In this document: positions 41,164 through 49,575 of the stretch, one piece after another | How positions within the stretch are numbered: position 1 is the stretch's first letter | Layout of the letters: each line of letters opens with the position of its first letter | Assembly (NCBI GenBank): GCA_965659115.1 | Contig: CBFHUP010000010.1 | Span: forward strand, 1-52,267 | Direction: 5' to 3' | Source of the DNA: UBA8752 sp965659115 | GTDB taxonomy: Bacteria > Bacteroidota > Bacteroidia > Flavobacteriales_D > Sanyastnellaceae | DNA length: 52,267 bases | Notes under the pieces: generated by a model | What the model was told of the DNA's origin: nothing | The model's input: the letters and a program-made list of their open reading frames with translations, nothing else | Databases searched by the model: none | Made by a program: the position numbers and the translations under genes

Positions 41164-42468
41164 GTGTTACTCTACCGCCTGATCATCCACCTGTTGCGCT
41201 TGGGCCTGTGGCTCGCAGCTGCGGGCGGTCACCGCAAGGCCAAGGCAGCATGGCACGGAAGAAGAGGGTGGCTTTACAGGCTGGAGCAAGCTGAGTCCAC
41301 CGCCCGGAGCAACGGGAGGTCCGGACCTTGGATTCACTTTCACTGCGCGTCCTTGGGCGAATTTGAGCAAGGCGCCCCTTTGATTCGGCTGTGGCGTAAG
41401 CAGCACCCCAAAACGCCCATCTTATTGACGTTTTTCTCTCCTTCAGGAATTGAAGGAGCGTCGGTAGAAGGGGTCGATCACATCGATTATTTGCCATTTG
41501 ATACCGCGGGTTCTATGCGGGCATTTGCGCAGGCCATCGACCTCTCTGATACGGTGCTGGTCAAATACGAACTCTGGCCTGAAATGATGCGGGCCCTTCA
41601 CAGGAACGGGACCCGCCTGCACCTGGTGGCGGCCCGTTTCGATCGGGGCAGACACCCGCTGAACAATGGGGGCCATTGGATTCGAAAACACCTTCGGCTG
41701 TTGACCACGCTCCAAGTGCAAGACCCGCCCTCAGCCGATGCCCTCAGCACTTTTGGATTGATGGCCCAGGTCACTGGAGATCCGCGTGTAGATCGGGTTT
41801 TTTCTGCAACGCAAGAGCCGGTTGCTGCACCGATTCAAGCACGCTTGGACCGCATTCGCCAGTGGAAGGGAAACCGCAAGTTGTTGGTCATTGGCAGCGC
41901 CTGGCCCGCTGAATGGCAAGCCCTGGAGGAGGTCCTCCGAGGCCACGAAGACTGGGTGGTGCTTTGGGCCCCTCACGAAGTTGAGCACCCCGATATCCAG
42001 CAGTGGGCCTCGCGTGAAGACACCGATTGCCTGTCGTGTTGGACAGGCTTCACCGCCGGCCTTGGATCAGACAAGGCCTATGAACATAGACCCGGCGATC
42101 CCGCCATGCTCATCGCAGACGAAGTGGGACTGTTGCGCTTTGCTTACGGCTTGGCTGACTTCGCGGTGGTCGGCGGTGGTTGGGGCCGGGGCGTCCACAA
42201 CGTTTTGGAGCCTGCAGCCTTTGGTGCACCGGTTTTGTGCGGCCCCAAAGTGGAGGGTTTTAGAGAAATCGAAGCTTTGAAAAAAGCCGGGGCATTGCAG
42301 GTCTGTCGCACCACAGCAGAACTGTTGGACAAATGCAGTCAATGGATTGAATCCGACCGAGACCGCGAAAGAGCCGGTGATGCCGCCGCAGCTTGGGTCG
42401 TTCAGCAAAGGGGCGCGACAGCGCGCATTGCAAACGCCTTGGAATCCGCTCGATCAGAGGGGGCTTAA
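41164..42468 (+). CDS. waaA: 3-deoxy-D-manno-octulosonic acid (Kdo) transferase
   Basis: 434-residue GT-B glycosyltransferase that adds Kdo to lipid A. The GTG start gives MLLYRLIIHLLRLGLWLA, a membrane-associating N terminus. The N-domain shows WIHFHCASLGEFEQGAPLIR with the catalytic Glu, LLTFFSPSG and YLPFDTAGSM; the C-domain has LLVIGSAWPAEW, GVHNVLEPAAFGAPVLCGPK, typical of WaaA. The enzyme works on the cytoplasmic face of the inner membrane. Whether it adds one or two Kdo residues is not clear from sequence. Followed by a strong terminator. Confidence 0.93.
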   Translation: MLLYRLIIHLLRLGLWLAAAGGHRKAKAAWHGRRGWLYRLEQAESTARSNGRSGPWIHFHCASLGEFEQGAPLIRLWRKQHPKTPILLTFFSPSGIEGASVEGVDHIDYLPFDTAGSMRAFAQAIDLSDTVLVKYELWPEMMRALHRNGTRLHLVAARFDRGRHPLNNGGHWIRKHLRLLTTLQVQDPPSADALSTFGLMAQVTGDPRVDRVFSATQEPVAAPIQARLDRIRQWKGNRKLLVIGSAWPAEWQALEEVLRGHEDWVVLWAPHEVEHPDIQQWASREDTDCLSCWTGFTAGLGSDKAYEHRPGDPAMLIADEVGLLRFAYGLADFAVVGGGWGRGVHNVLEPAAFGAPVLCGPKVEGFREIEALKKAGALQVCRTTAELLDKCSQWIESDRDRERAGDAAAAWVVQQRGATARIANALESARSEGA

Positions 42469-42474
42469 AAACGA

Positions 42475-42503
42475 AAAAGGGCACCTGTTACAGGTGCCCT
42501 TTT
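42475..42503. terminator. Bidirectional terminator between waaA and tRNA-Gly
   Basis: AAAAGGGCACCTG (42475-42487) and CAGGTGCCCTTTT (42491-42503) form a 13-bp stem with a three-base loop. T-runs on both strands allow it to end waaA and the convergent tRNA-Gly transcript. Confidence 0.92.
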
Positions 42504-42508
42504 CTTGA

Positions 42509-42580
42509 GCGAGAAACGAGACTCGAACTCGCGACCCCAACCTTGGCAAGGTTGTGCTCTACCAACTGAGCTATTCTCGC
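42509..42580 (-). tRNA. tRNA-Gly (anticodon GCC)
   Basis: 72-nt cloverleaf: acceptor GCGAGAA/TTCTCGC, D-arm GCTC...GAGC, anticodon arm CAACC-TTGCCAA-GGTTG with anticodon GCC, T-arm GCGAG-TTCGAGT-CTCGT with one G-U pair. CCA is not encoded. A consensus promoter lies just upstream (42589-42618). Confidence 0.96.
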
Positions 42581-42588
42581 AGGGGGGG

Positions 42589-42618
42589 CAAATTTACACC
42601 AAATCATCATGTCTACAA
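42589..42618 (-). promoter_or_regulatory. Promoter of tRNA-Gly
   Basis: Minus-strand TTG (42618-42616), a 19-base spacer, then TAAATTTG (42596-42589): an exact TTG-N19-TAnnTTTG match with the same spacing as the rpsL promoter. Predicted transcription start is at about 42582, two bases before the mature tRNA 5' end. Confidence 0.75.
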
Positions 42619-42731
42619 CCCCCGCAACAACAAAAGCCTGAAGAACATCTGATATAATTTTTAGGGCGGTCTTTAGTTAATGTCGCATATTGAGGGCAAG
42701 ACCTGTTTGCCAGCAAAACCACTTCTAAACC

Positions 42732-45700
42732 ATGAGACTCCTCTCTGTTTTCCTTGCCTTGACGTTGGGCATCACCTCTGTTTTGGGCCAAAGCAAGACC
42801 CCTCAAGCTCCTGCTGAGCGTCAATGTGCAGCCCATGAAAAGCACGTCCAAATGATGGGCTTGGATGCTGTTTATGCCAAGAGGCAAGCTGATCTCGAGC
42901 GTCACACCACTCAGTTCGTGCAATCTCGCGAGGAAGCACGCGCCAGTGGGGCACAAATGCAACCTGTGGTGGTCACGGTCCCCGTGGTCTTCCATGTGGT
43001 ATACGCCAACAGCACAGAAAACATTTCGGATGCTCAACTCTTGGAGCAGCTGCAGGTCCTCAATGACGACTTCCGAAGACTCAATGCGGACCAAGACAAC
43101 ATTTGGCCACAAGCCGCCGATACCGAGATCGAATTCTGTTTGGCGACCCGCGACCCTAACGGAGCCCCTTCATCAGGCATCCTTCGCGTGCCCACGACTT
43201 CCGGATCATTTGGGTCGAGTGATGCTGTCAAGTTCACCAGCCAAGGCGGCTCCGACGCATGGCCTGCTGACGAATACATGAACTTCTGGGTCTGCAACTT
43301 GGGAGGTGGACTCCTCGGATATGCTCAATTCCCAGGCGGCAATGCGGCCACAGACGGCATCGTATGTGGTTACCAATTTGTGGGAATAGATGGCCCTGGA
43401 GCTGGCGCCTACAACTTGGGTCGAACGGCCACACACGAAGTGGGCCACTGGCTAAACCTTCGCCACATTTGGGGCGATGGCCCCTGCGGTGCTGATGACT
43501 TCGTGGCAGACACGCCAGAATCCGACGGCGCCAATTACGGATGCGCGTTGGGAAGTGTCAGTTGCAGCTCTGAGGACATGGTTCAGAATTACATGGACTA
43601 CTCTGACGACGGATGCATGAACGTCTTCTCACAGGGACAAGGCGACCGCATGCAGGCCCTCTTTGCACCAGGTGGATTGCGTAGCAGCATATTGACCTCC
43701 AATGGATGTCTTCCTGCAGTTCCCGATTTTGACCTCGATGCGTCCATCCTGAGCGTCAATGAACCCAGCGGGTTTTCATGCAGCACAGAGGTTACGCCTT
43801 CCATCACACTCTTCAACAATGGCGCGAACGTACTGACATCTGCGACCATCACTTATAACATTGACGGCGGCGCACCTGCCACGTATGCATGGACAGGCTC
43901 TTTGGATTTTGGTCAAACAGATGACATCATCCTGCCGGCACAAACGCCGGGAGATGGCGCTCATGCTTTCAACGTTGCGGTCTCAGATCCCAATGGAGGT
44001 GTCGATGAGAATGCGTCGAACGACAGCGGGAGCAGCAGCTTTTCATTGGACTCTCAAGGCATTGATGTGACCATGTCCTTGACCTTGGACAATTATCCCG
44101 GAGAGACGACTTGGACATTGGTTGACGCCGATGGCAATACCGTTCTTTCAGGAGGGCCTTATTCAGGTGCAGGTGTGATTGTGGAAACCGGGTGTGTAGC
44201 CGAAGGTTGCTACACGCTCAACGTGTTTGACAGCTTTGGTGACGGGATGTGCTGCGCCTATGGAGCTGGAGGGTATGAATTCGGGATTGGCGGCTTGATC
44301 TTGGCCTCAGGAGGTGATTTCGGTTCCAGTGAATCTTCGGATGTGTGCGTAGGGGACGTCGTTTTGGGATGCACCGATGCCGATGCCTGTAATTACAATC
44401 CCGATGCCATTGCTGACGATGGTACCTGCGATTACTCATGCTTGGGTTGCACTGACAGCAGTTTCTGCAACTACAATCCGGACGCCACCGTCGACGATGG
44501 AACCTGCGCCGACGTTGATGTTTGTGGAGTGTGTGCGGGAGACGGATCGAGCTGCTCAGGCTGCACCGACTCCACTGCGTGCAACTATGATCCCGCGGCC
44601 ACACTAGACGATGGAACATGCTATTTCGCCCCCGATGGAGGAATCTGTGACTGTTTCACTCAATTGAACATCACGGAGTCCCTCTCAGGCGGTGCCGCTG
44701 GCACTGCCGTCACTTTCGACGGCACTGGAGAGGTGGCTGGGCTGGACATCGTTCTTGACTACACCACGAGTGTGGGCAGTTGGCCCGCCGATTTGTTGGT
44801 GGTCATCACTGCGCCCTCCGGAGAATGCATCGAGTTTGGTGGCTTTACAGCGGCCATCAGTGCTGGCTGCTCTGACCTCGGAAACTATACATTGTGGCCT
44901 GAAGATTGGGCCATCGATTCTTCGGGAGTCTATTCCGCATCGCTCGACTTGAGTGCTGCAGAATTGTCGGGAGATGGCGCTTGGAGCGTTCAATTGATCA
45001 ATGGCTACTCAGCAGCGGGCACCGTTTCATATGTGGCCGACATCACCGTTCAAGATGTTTGTGTCGGCGGCGTGATCGACGGGTGTACAGACCCGGCTTC
45101 ATGCAATTACGACGCCGATGCCACCGAAGACGATGGCTCCTGCGCAGACTTTGACCTCTGTGGCGTGTGCGCCGGAGACAACAGCACCTGTGGTGGCTGC
45201 ACGGACAGCACGGCCTGCAACTATGACCCTGCCGCCGTCATCGATGACGGCTCTTGCGCGGACTTCGACCTTTGTGGCGTGTGCGCCGGTGACGACAGTA
45301 CCTGTGGTGGCTGCACGGACAGCACGGCCTGCAACTATGACCCTGCTGCCGTCATCGATGACGGCTCCTGCATTGCCGATGGCAATCCATTGGAATTGAC
45401 CATCGTCTTGGACAGTTGGCCTGGTGAAACAACGTGGACTTTTACCGACAGTTCGGGCGCGATCATTGCCTCTGGCGGCCCCTATGCAGGAGCTGGATCC
45501 ACTGTTGTCGAAACCTTTTGTGCGGCAGACGGCTGCTACACGTTTACCATGCTGGACAGCTTTGGCGACGGCATTTGCTGCGCATATGGCAGTGGCTCGT
45601 ATGAGCTGACTGCAGATGGAAGTACGATCGCTTCGGGCGGAAATTACGATGAGGCAGATGCCACATCGTTCTGCATCGGCGGTGACTTTGGATGCACCGA

Positions 45701-47204
45701 TGCTACAGCATGCAACTATGACCCCGATGCTTTGATTGACAGTGGAAGTTGTGACTTTGGCTGTTACGGGTGTACGGACCCTGAGAGCTGCAACTATGAT
45801 GCTGACGCTACCATTGACGACGGAAGTTGTGTGGGTGACGGCGTCAGCGTTGCCATCAGCATTACGACGGACCTCTACCCCACTGAAATCACCTGGACGT
45901 TGACCGACGATGCCGGAACGTTGCTGGCTTCTGGAGGCCCCTATTCGGATGCCCTTACCACGATAGATGAGACCATCTGTGTGGGTGAAGGTTGCTACAC
46001 GTTCATCATTGCCGACAGTTTTGGAGACGGCATCTTTGACCCAGGCGGATATACGCTCACAGTCGACGGTGTTTTGGTTGCTTCTGGAGCGGCATATGGC
46101 AGTGGTGAAACCACATCTTTCTGTTCAGACAACCTCAACTTCGGTTGTACCGACCCTGTTGCTTGCAACTATGATCCAGAGGCCGGCATAGACAACGGGA
46201 CTTGCGACTTCAGTTGCTCCGGATGTACACTGCCAGCGGCTTGCAACTACGACCCCGATGCCACCATCGACGATGGGTCCTGCCTCTTCGATGACAGCTG
46301 TGGCGTGTGCGGTGGAGACAACAGCACCTGCGGCGGCTGCACCGATCCGGACGCCTGCAACTACAACCCCGCTGCTACCGAGGATGATGGTTCATGCACG
46401 TATCCATTGGCAGACAACCTGGACTGTGACGGAAACTGCCTGAATGACCAAGACGGAAACGGCATCTGCGATGAAGATGAAGTCGCACTGAGCAGCTTTG
46501 TGCAACTCGGTTATGATGTGGTGGGACAGAACACAGTAAATGGGATGACCACTTACCGGGTTTGGGCAGAGTTTGCTGACCCCACTGAGCAGTTGGTGGC
46601 GGTGTATGGCTTTGATTCTGAGCCCTTGTCCATCAGCACTTCTACCACGTTCTATCAAAACCCATTGGGTGGCGCTTTGGGCGTGGACTACAACCCCCTC
46701 TTGTTGAGCGTCGATTCATTGCTGGCCTTCGACAGTTGGGTTACTGTAGGCGGAGAAGACAACACCGCCGATGTCAGCACCATTGGCCTGGACTTCGCAG
46801 CGTTTGAAGGATCAGGTGGCGCCTTGGTTGCAGACGATGTCAATGGAGGCTCGGTCTTCATTTACCCCGATTTGGAACCCGCAGCCTTCCCCGATGCCAA
46901 TGGACAAGTGTTGCTCGCACAGTTGACCACCGATGGAGAAGTGAACCTGACGGTGAACCTCCAAACACGGACGTCTGATGGAGAGAACCCACAAGTGCTG
47001 CAGCAAAGCCTCATCTTCCAAGAAGTTTATGAGTGCTTTGGTGACTTTAACAGCGACGGACTGATCGGCATCGCCGACCTGCTCATGCTGCTGGGTGACT
47101 TTGGGTGTCCTGTGGGATGCAGCTACGACATGAACGGCGATGGGGGTGTCACCACTTCCGATATGTTGGTCATGCTCGCCATCTTCGGCACCAGCTGCGA
47201 ATGA
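42732..47204 (+). CDS. Large secreted M43-type metalloprotease with Cys-rich repeats and dockerin-like C terminus
   Basis: 1490 residues. Signal peptide 1-19 (MRLLSVFLALTLGITSVLG). Peptidase domain about 78-326: zinc motif HEVGHWLNLRH (235-245) and Met-turn YMDYSDDGCMNVF, typical of pappalysin-like M43. A CARDB-like domain (about 331-440) follows. Then come 11 copies of a 21-residue Cys repeat (546-1222, GCTD..ACNYDP..., ending DDGSC), four CGVC-GD linkers, three copies of a domain of about 95 residues marked by CYT...DSFGDG (444-540, 887-981, 1039-1131), a P-domain-like module (641-776), an unnamed domain (1255-1432) and two dockerin-like motifs (1434-1490: DFNSDGLIGIADLLMLL and DMNGDGGVTTSDMLVML) with flanking Cys. 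No T9SS tail. Overlaps the next protease gene by four bases. Confidence 0.92.
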   Translation: MRLLSVFLALTLGITSVLGQSKTPQAPAERQCAAHEKHVQMMGLDAVYAKRQADLERHTTQFVQSREEARASGAQMQPVVVTVPVVFHVVYANSTENISDAQLLEQLQVLNDDFRRLNADQDNIWPQAADTEIEFCLATRDPNGAPSSGILRVPTTSGSFGSSDAVKFTSQGGSDAWPADEYMNFWVCNLGGGLLGYAQFPGGNAATDGIVCGYQFVGIDGPGAGAYNLGRTATHEVGHWLNLRHIWGDGPCGADDFVADTPESDGANYGCALGSVSCSSEDMVQNYMDYSDDGCMNVFSQGQGDRMQALFAPGGLRSSILTSNGCLPAVPDFDLDASILSVNEPSGFSCSTEVTPSITLFNNGANVLTSATITYNIDGGAPATYAWTGSLDFGQTDDIILPAQTPGDGAHAFNVAVSDPNGGVDENASNDSGSSSFSLDSQGIDVTMSLTLDNYPGETTWTLVDADGNTVLSGGPYSGAGVIVETGCVAEGCYTLNVFDSFGDGMCCAYGAGGYEFGIGGLILASGGDFGSSESSDVCVGDVVLGCTDADACNYNPDAIADDGTCDYSCLGCTDSSFCNYNPDATVDDGTCADVDVCGVCAGDGSSCSGCTDSTACNYDPAATLDDGTCYFAPDGGICDCFTQLNITESLSGGAAGTAVTFDGTGEVAGLDIVLDYTTSVGSWPADLLVVITAPSGECIEFGGFTAAISAGCSDLGNYTLWPEDWAIDSSGVYSASLDLSAAELSGDGAWSVQLINGYSAAGTVSYVADITVQDVCVGGVIDGCTDPASCNYDADATEDDGSCADFDLCGVCAGDNSTCGGCTDSTACNYDPAAVIDDGSCADFDLCGVCAGDDSTCGGCTDSTACNYDPAAVIDDGSCIADGNPLELTIVLDSWPGETTWTFTDSSGAIIASGGPYAGAGSTVVETFCAADGCYTFTMLDSFGDGICCAYGSGSYELTADGSTIASGGNYDEADATSFCIGGDFGCTDATACNYDPDALIDSGSCDFGCYGCTDPESCNYDADATIDDGSCVGDGVSVAISITTDLYPTEITWTLTDDAGTLLASGGPYSDALTTIDETICVGEGCYTFIIADSFGDGIFDPGGYTLTVDGVLVASGAAYGSGETTSFCSDNLNFGCTDPVACNYDPEAGIDNGTCDFSCSGCTLPAACNYDPDATIDDGSCLFDDSCGVCGGDNSTCGGCTDPDACNYNPAATEDDGSCTYPLADNLDCDGNCLNDQDGNGICDEDEVALSSFVQLGYDVVGQNTVNGMTTYRVWAEFADPTEQLVAVYGFDSEPLSISTSTTFYQNPLGGALGVDYNPLLLSVDSLLAFDSWVTVGGEDNTADVSTIGLDFAAFEGSGGALVADDVNGGSVFIYPDLEPAAFPDANGQVLLAQLTTDGEVNLTVNLQTRTSDGENPQVLQQSLIFQEVYECFGDFNSDGLIGIADLLMLLGDFGCPVGCSYDMNGDGGVTTSDMLVMLAIFGTSCE
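45141..45368 (+). repeat. Tandem duplication of a 114-bp unit inside the M43 protease gene
   Basis: Two adjacent 114-bp units (45141-45254 and 45255-45368) encode the same 38 residues apart from one Asn/Asp difference. By eye they differ at eight bases, seven of them synonymous. Each unit holds one CGVC-GD linker and one GCTD...DDGSC repeat. Confidence 0.85.
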
Positions 47205-49372
47205 TGTCCCGCTTTTTCTCTTTCATCGCCCTTGCGATCCTGAGTGGAACTCTGTCCGCTCAGGTTTCGCAAGGAGGTGCTCCTTGGAAATGGGGCCAGA
47301 TTGACTTTCAAGCCGATTATCCGCAACTGACCACAGCTGAATTGGACCTGGATGCCTTGGCCGCTGAGGATGAAGTGACCGACCTGTTCAAAGAGGCCCC
47401 ATGGCGGTTTGGGGTGGAAAGAGAAGTTGACCTCGGTTTGGACGATGCAGGGGTCTGGACGCTTGAGAAAGACCGTTGGATCTGGCGATTGGGCATCCAC
47501 TGTCCTGGTGCCACAGGCATCGGTCTTCACCTCAGCAGTTTCGATTTGCCTGTTGGAGCGGTTCTGTATGTCTGGGATGGAAACCGAACCCGCTTTCTGG
47601 GCGGCTTTACAGCAGCCAACGAGAAGGAATGGGGGGCCTTGCCGCTCGGGCTACTCGACGCGGACCACGTGGTGTTGGAATACCAAGAGCCATTGTCGGT
47701 CCATGGACAGGGGAACCTGCGGGTTTCCCAGGTTGTGCATGGCTACCGCAACTTGCTGTCCCATCCGGACAATCCCGAACAGGAGTCCAGCATGGGCCCC
47801 TTTGGTTCGTCCGGAGCATGCAACATCAACGTCAATTGCCCGTCGGGTTCTGACTGGCAGGTGGCCAAAAGATCTGTGGCCTTGATCACCAATGGAGGCT
47901 TCGCCGTCTGCACAGGAGCTTTGGTCAACAACACCGCAGAAAATGGAACGCCCTATTTTCTGACAGCCAACCACTGTTTGGGCAACCCCAACACCTGGGT
48001 GTACTATTTCAACCACGAGAGCAGCAGCTGTTCGGGATCAACGGGACCGACCAACCAAAGTGTTTCCGGCGGCACCCTGCTCGTGAACAGCGGCAGCAGT
48101 GATGTGGCCTTGATTCAATTGAGCTCCACCCCTCCGAGCAGCTACAACGTAGAGTATGCGGGATGGGATGCAAGCGGCGCATCACCTTCGTCTGCAGTAG
48201 GCATCCACCACCCCAGTGGCGATGTCAAGAAGATCTGTTTCGAGAACAACTCCCCTTACACCTCCACCGCAGCAGGCGCACAGGTGTGGTGGATCGATCA
48301 ATGGGAGTCCGGGGTGACCGAGCCGGGATCGTCTGGATCGCCGTTGTTCGATCAAAACCAACGCATCATCGGACAGCTGTACGGGGGCGCTGCAGCCTGC
48401 AGTGGATCCAACAACAACGGCGCCTATGACTACTACGGGCGCATGAACGTCAGCTGGGGATTGGGGGTGTCTGGCTATTTGGACCCGTTGAATACCGGGC
48501 AGCTCACCATGGACAGTTACCCCACGAATTCAAACGCCAACACAGGCTGCACCTTGCCTTCTGCTTGCAACTACGACCCCGAAGCCATAGAAGACGATGG
48601 CTCCTGCCTCATCAATGACGCATGCGGTGTTTGCGGCGGAAACGGCACCAGTTGCACGGGATGCACAGACGATGAAGCTTGCAATTACGAGGGTGGCGCG
48701 ACCATTGACGATGGCAGCTGCCTCTACCCGCCCGCTGGCGAGCCTTGCGACTGCGATGCAGAAGGAAGCCTCGATGCGACATTGACGGGAAACGCCGCCT
48801 CTGCGATCTACAGTTTTGATGCTGCAGGCGAACCTGAAGCCTTGGACCTTTCTCTGACGTGGACCAATACCGGCGGAGGCACCAACTGGCCTGCTGATTT
48901 GGTCATGGCCATCACGGCACCCGACGGAAGCTGCGCCGCCATTGGAGGGTACAACTCCTCTCCTGCGGGATGCAACAGCTTGGGCAATTACACGCTGTGG
49001 CCCGCCGACTGGCAGAGTTCTACCGAGGGCACCTACACGGCCACAGTAGACCTGTCAGGCAATGGACTCTCTGGAATCGGCTCATGGCAGGTGTACCTTT
49101 TTAATGGGTACAGCAGTTCCACAGGAGCCCAATTCAATGCTACATGGTCCATTTCAGGCCTGTGCAATGCTGACGGAGGCGGAGATCCCGGTCCCTCCGA
49201 TTGCCCGCCGGACTTCGATGGGGATGGCGCGGTCACCGTCTCGGACGCCCTCATTTTGCTCGGTGATTTCGGCTGCCTTGCAAATTGCAGCGCCGACCTC
49301 AACGGAGATGGGCAAGTCACCACCTCCGACATGCTGCTCTTTTTGGGCGCCTTTGGAGAATTGTGCAACTAA
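47201..49372 (+). CDS. Secreted lysyl endopeptidase-like S1 serine protease with shared repeat and dockerin-like modules
   Basis: 723 residues. Signal peptide 1-20 (MMSRFFSFIALAILSGTLSA), a propeptide-like region to about 205, then an Achromobacter protease I-type domain: triad His258 (LTANHCLG), Asp301 (SSDVALIQL) and Ser378 (TEPGSSGSPLFD). Asp410 (AYDYYGR) aligns with the Asp that gives protease I its Lys specificity, so cleavage after lysine is predicted. Two Cys repeats (449-469, 487-507) joined by CGVCGGNGTSC, a P-domain-like module (about 520-655) matching residues 641-776 of the upstream protease, and two dockerin-like motifs (668-723) follow. The ATGA overlap implies co-translation with the metalloprotease. 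Start could also be 47204. Confidence 0.92.
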   Translation: MMSRFFSFIALAILSGTLSAQVSQGGAPWKWGQIDFQADYPQLTTAELDLDALAAEDEVTDLFKEAPWRFGVEREVDLGLDDAGVWTLEKDRWIWRLGIHCPGATGIGLHLSSFDLPVGAVLYVWDGNRTRFLGGFTAANEKEWGALPLGLLDADHVVLEYQEPLSVHGQGNLRVSQVVHGYRNLLSHPDNPEQESSMGPFGSSGACNINVNCPSGSDWQVAKRSVALITNGGFAVCTGALVNNTAENGTPYFLTANHCLGNPNTWVYYFNHESSSCSGSTGPTNQSVSGGTLLVNSGSSDVALIQLSSTPPSSYNVEYAGWDASGASPSSAVGIHHPSGDVKKICFENNSPYTSTAAGAQVWWIDQWESGVTEPGSSGSPLFDQNQRIIGQLYGGAAACSGSNNNGAYDYYGRMNVSWGLGVSGYLDPLNTGQLTMDSYPTNSNANTGCTLPSACNYDPEAIEDDGSCLINDACGVCGGNGTSCTGCTDDEACNYEGGATIDDGSCLYPPAGEPCDCDAEGSLDATLTGNAASAIYSFDAAGEPEALDLSLTWTNTGGGTNWPADLVMAITAPDGSCAAIGGYNSSPAGCNSLGNYTLWPADWQSSTEGTYTATVDLSGNGLSGIGSWQVYLFNGYSSSTGAQFNATWSISGLCNADGGGDPGPSDCPPDFDGDGAVTVSDALILLGDFGCLANCSADLNGDGQVTTSDMLLFLGAFGELCN

Positions 49373-49393
49373 GGCCTCACCCCAATTAACACC

Positions 49394-49420
49394 AAAAAGC
49401 CCCGCATTGCGGGGCTTTTT
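49394..49420. terminator. Bidirectional terminator between S1 protease and tRNA-Leu
   Basis: AAAAAGCCCCGC (49394-49405) and GCGGGGCTTTTT (49409-49420) form a 12-bp stem with a three-base loop and T-runs both ways, ending the protease operon and the convergent tRNA-Leu transcript. Confidence 0.93.
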
Positions 49421-49426
49421 GTTTGT

Positions 49427-49510
49427 ACCCGGAGCGGGACTTGAACCCGCACGGCCCTACGGGCCAACGGATTTTAAGTCCGTCGTGTCTACCAATTCCA
49501 CCATCCGGGC
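49427..49510 (-). tRNA. tRNA-Leu (anticodon TAA)
   Basis: 84-nt class II tRNA: acceptor GCCCGGA/TCCGGGT, D-arm GGTGGAATTGGTAGACACG, anticodon arm GGACTTAAAATCC with anticodon TAA, a long variable arm (GGCCCGTAGGGCC region) and T-arm GCGGG-TTCAAGT-CCCGC. CCA is not encoded. It reads UUA/UUG codons. Confidence 0.95.
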
Positions 49511-49575
49511 AGAGCCGCGAAGTTCGAAAAGGAAGATGGAAAAGAGGTCAAGAAGTGCTCAGAATACTTCTGTGG

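Noticed and set aside
44367..46397. Repeats in the metalloprotease gene as a CRISPR array
   Set aside because: They are in-frame coding repeats with third-position changes and conserved Cys codons, not identical repeats with unique spacers.
42509..49510. Possible genomic island bounded by tRNA-Gly and tRNA-Leu around the two protease genes
   Set aside because: No integrase, no direct repeat of either tRNA 3' end at the other boundary, and base use looks like the neighbours.
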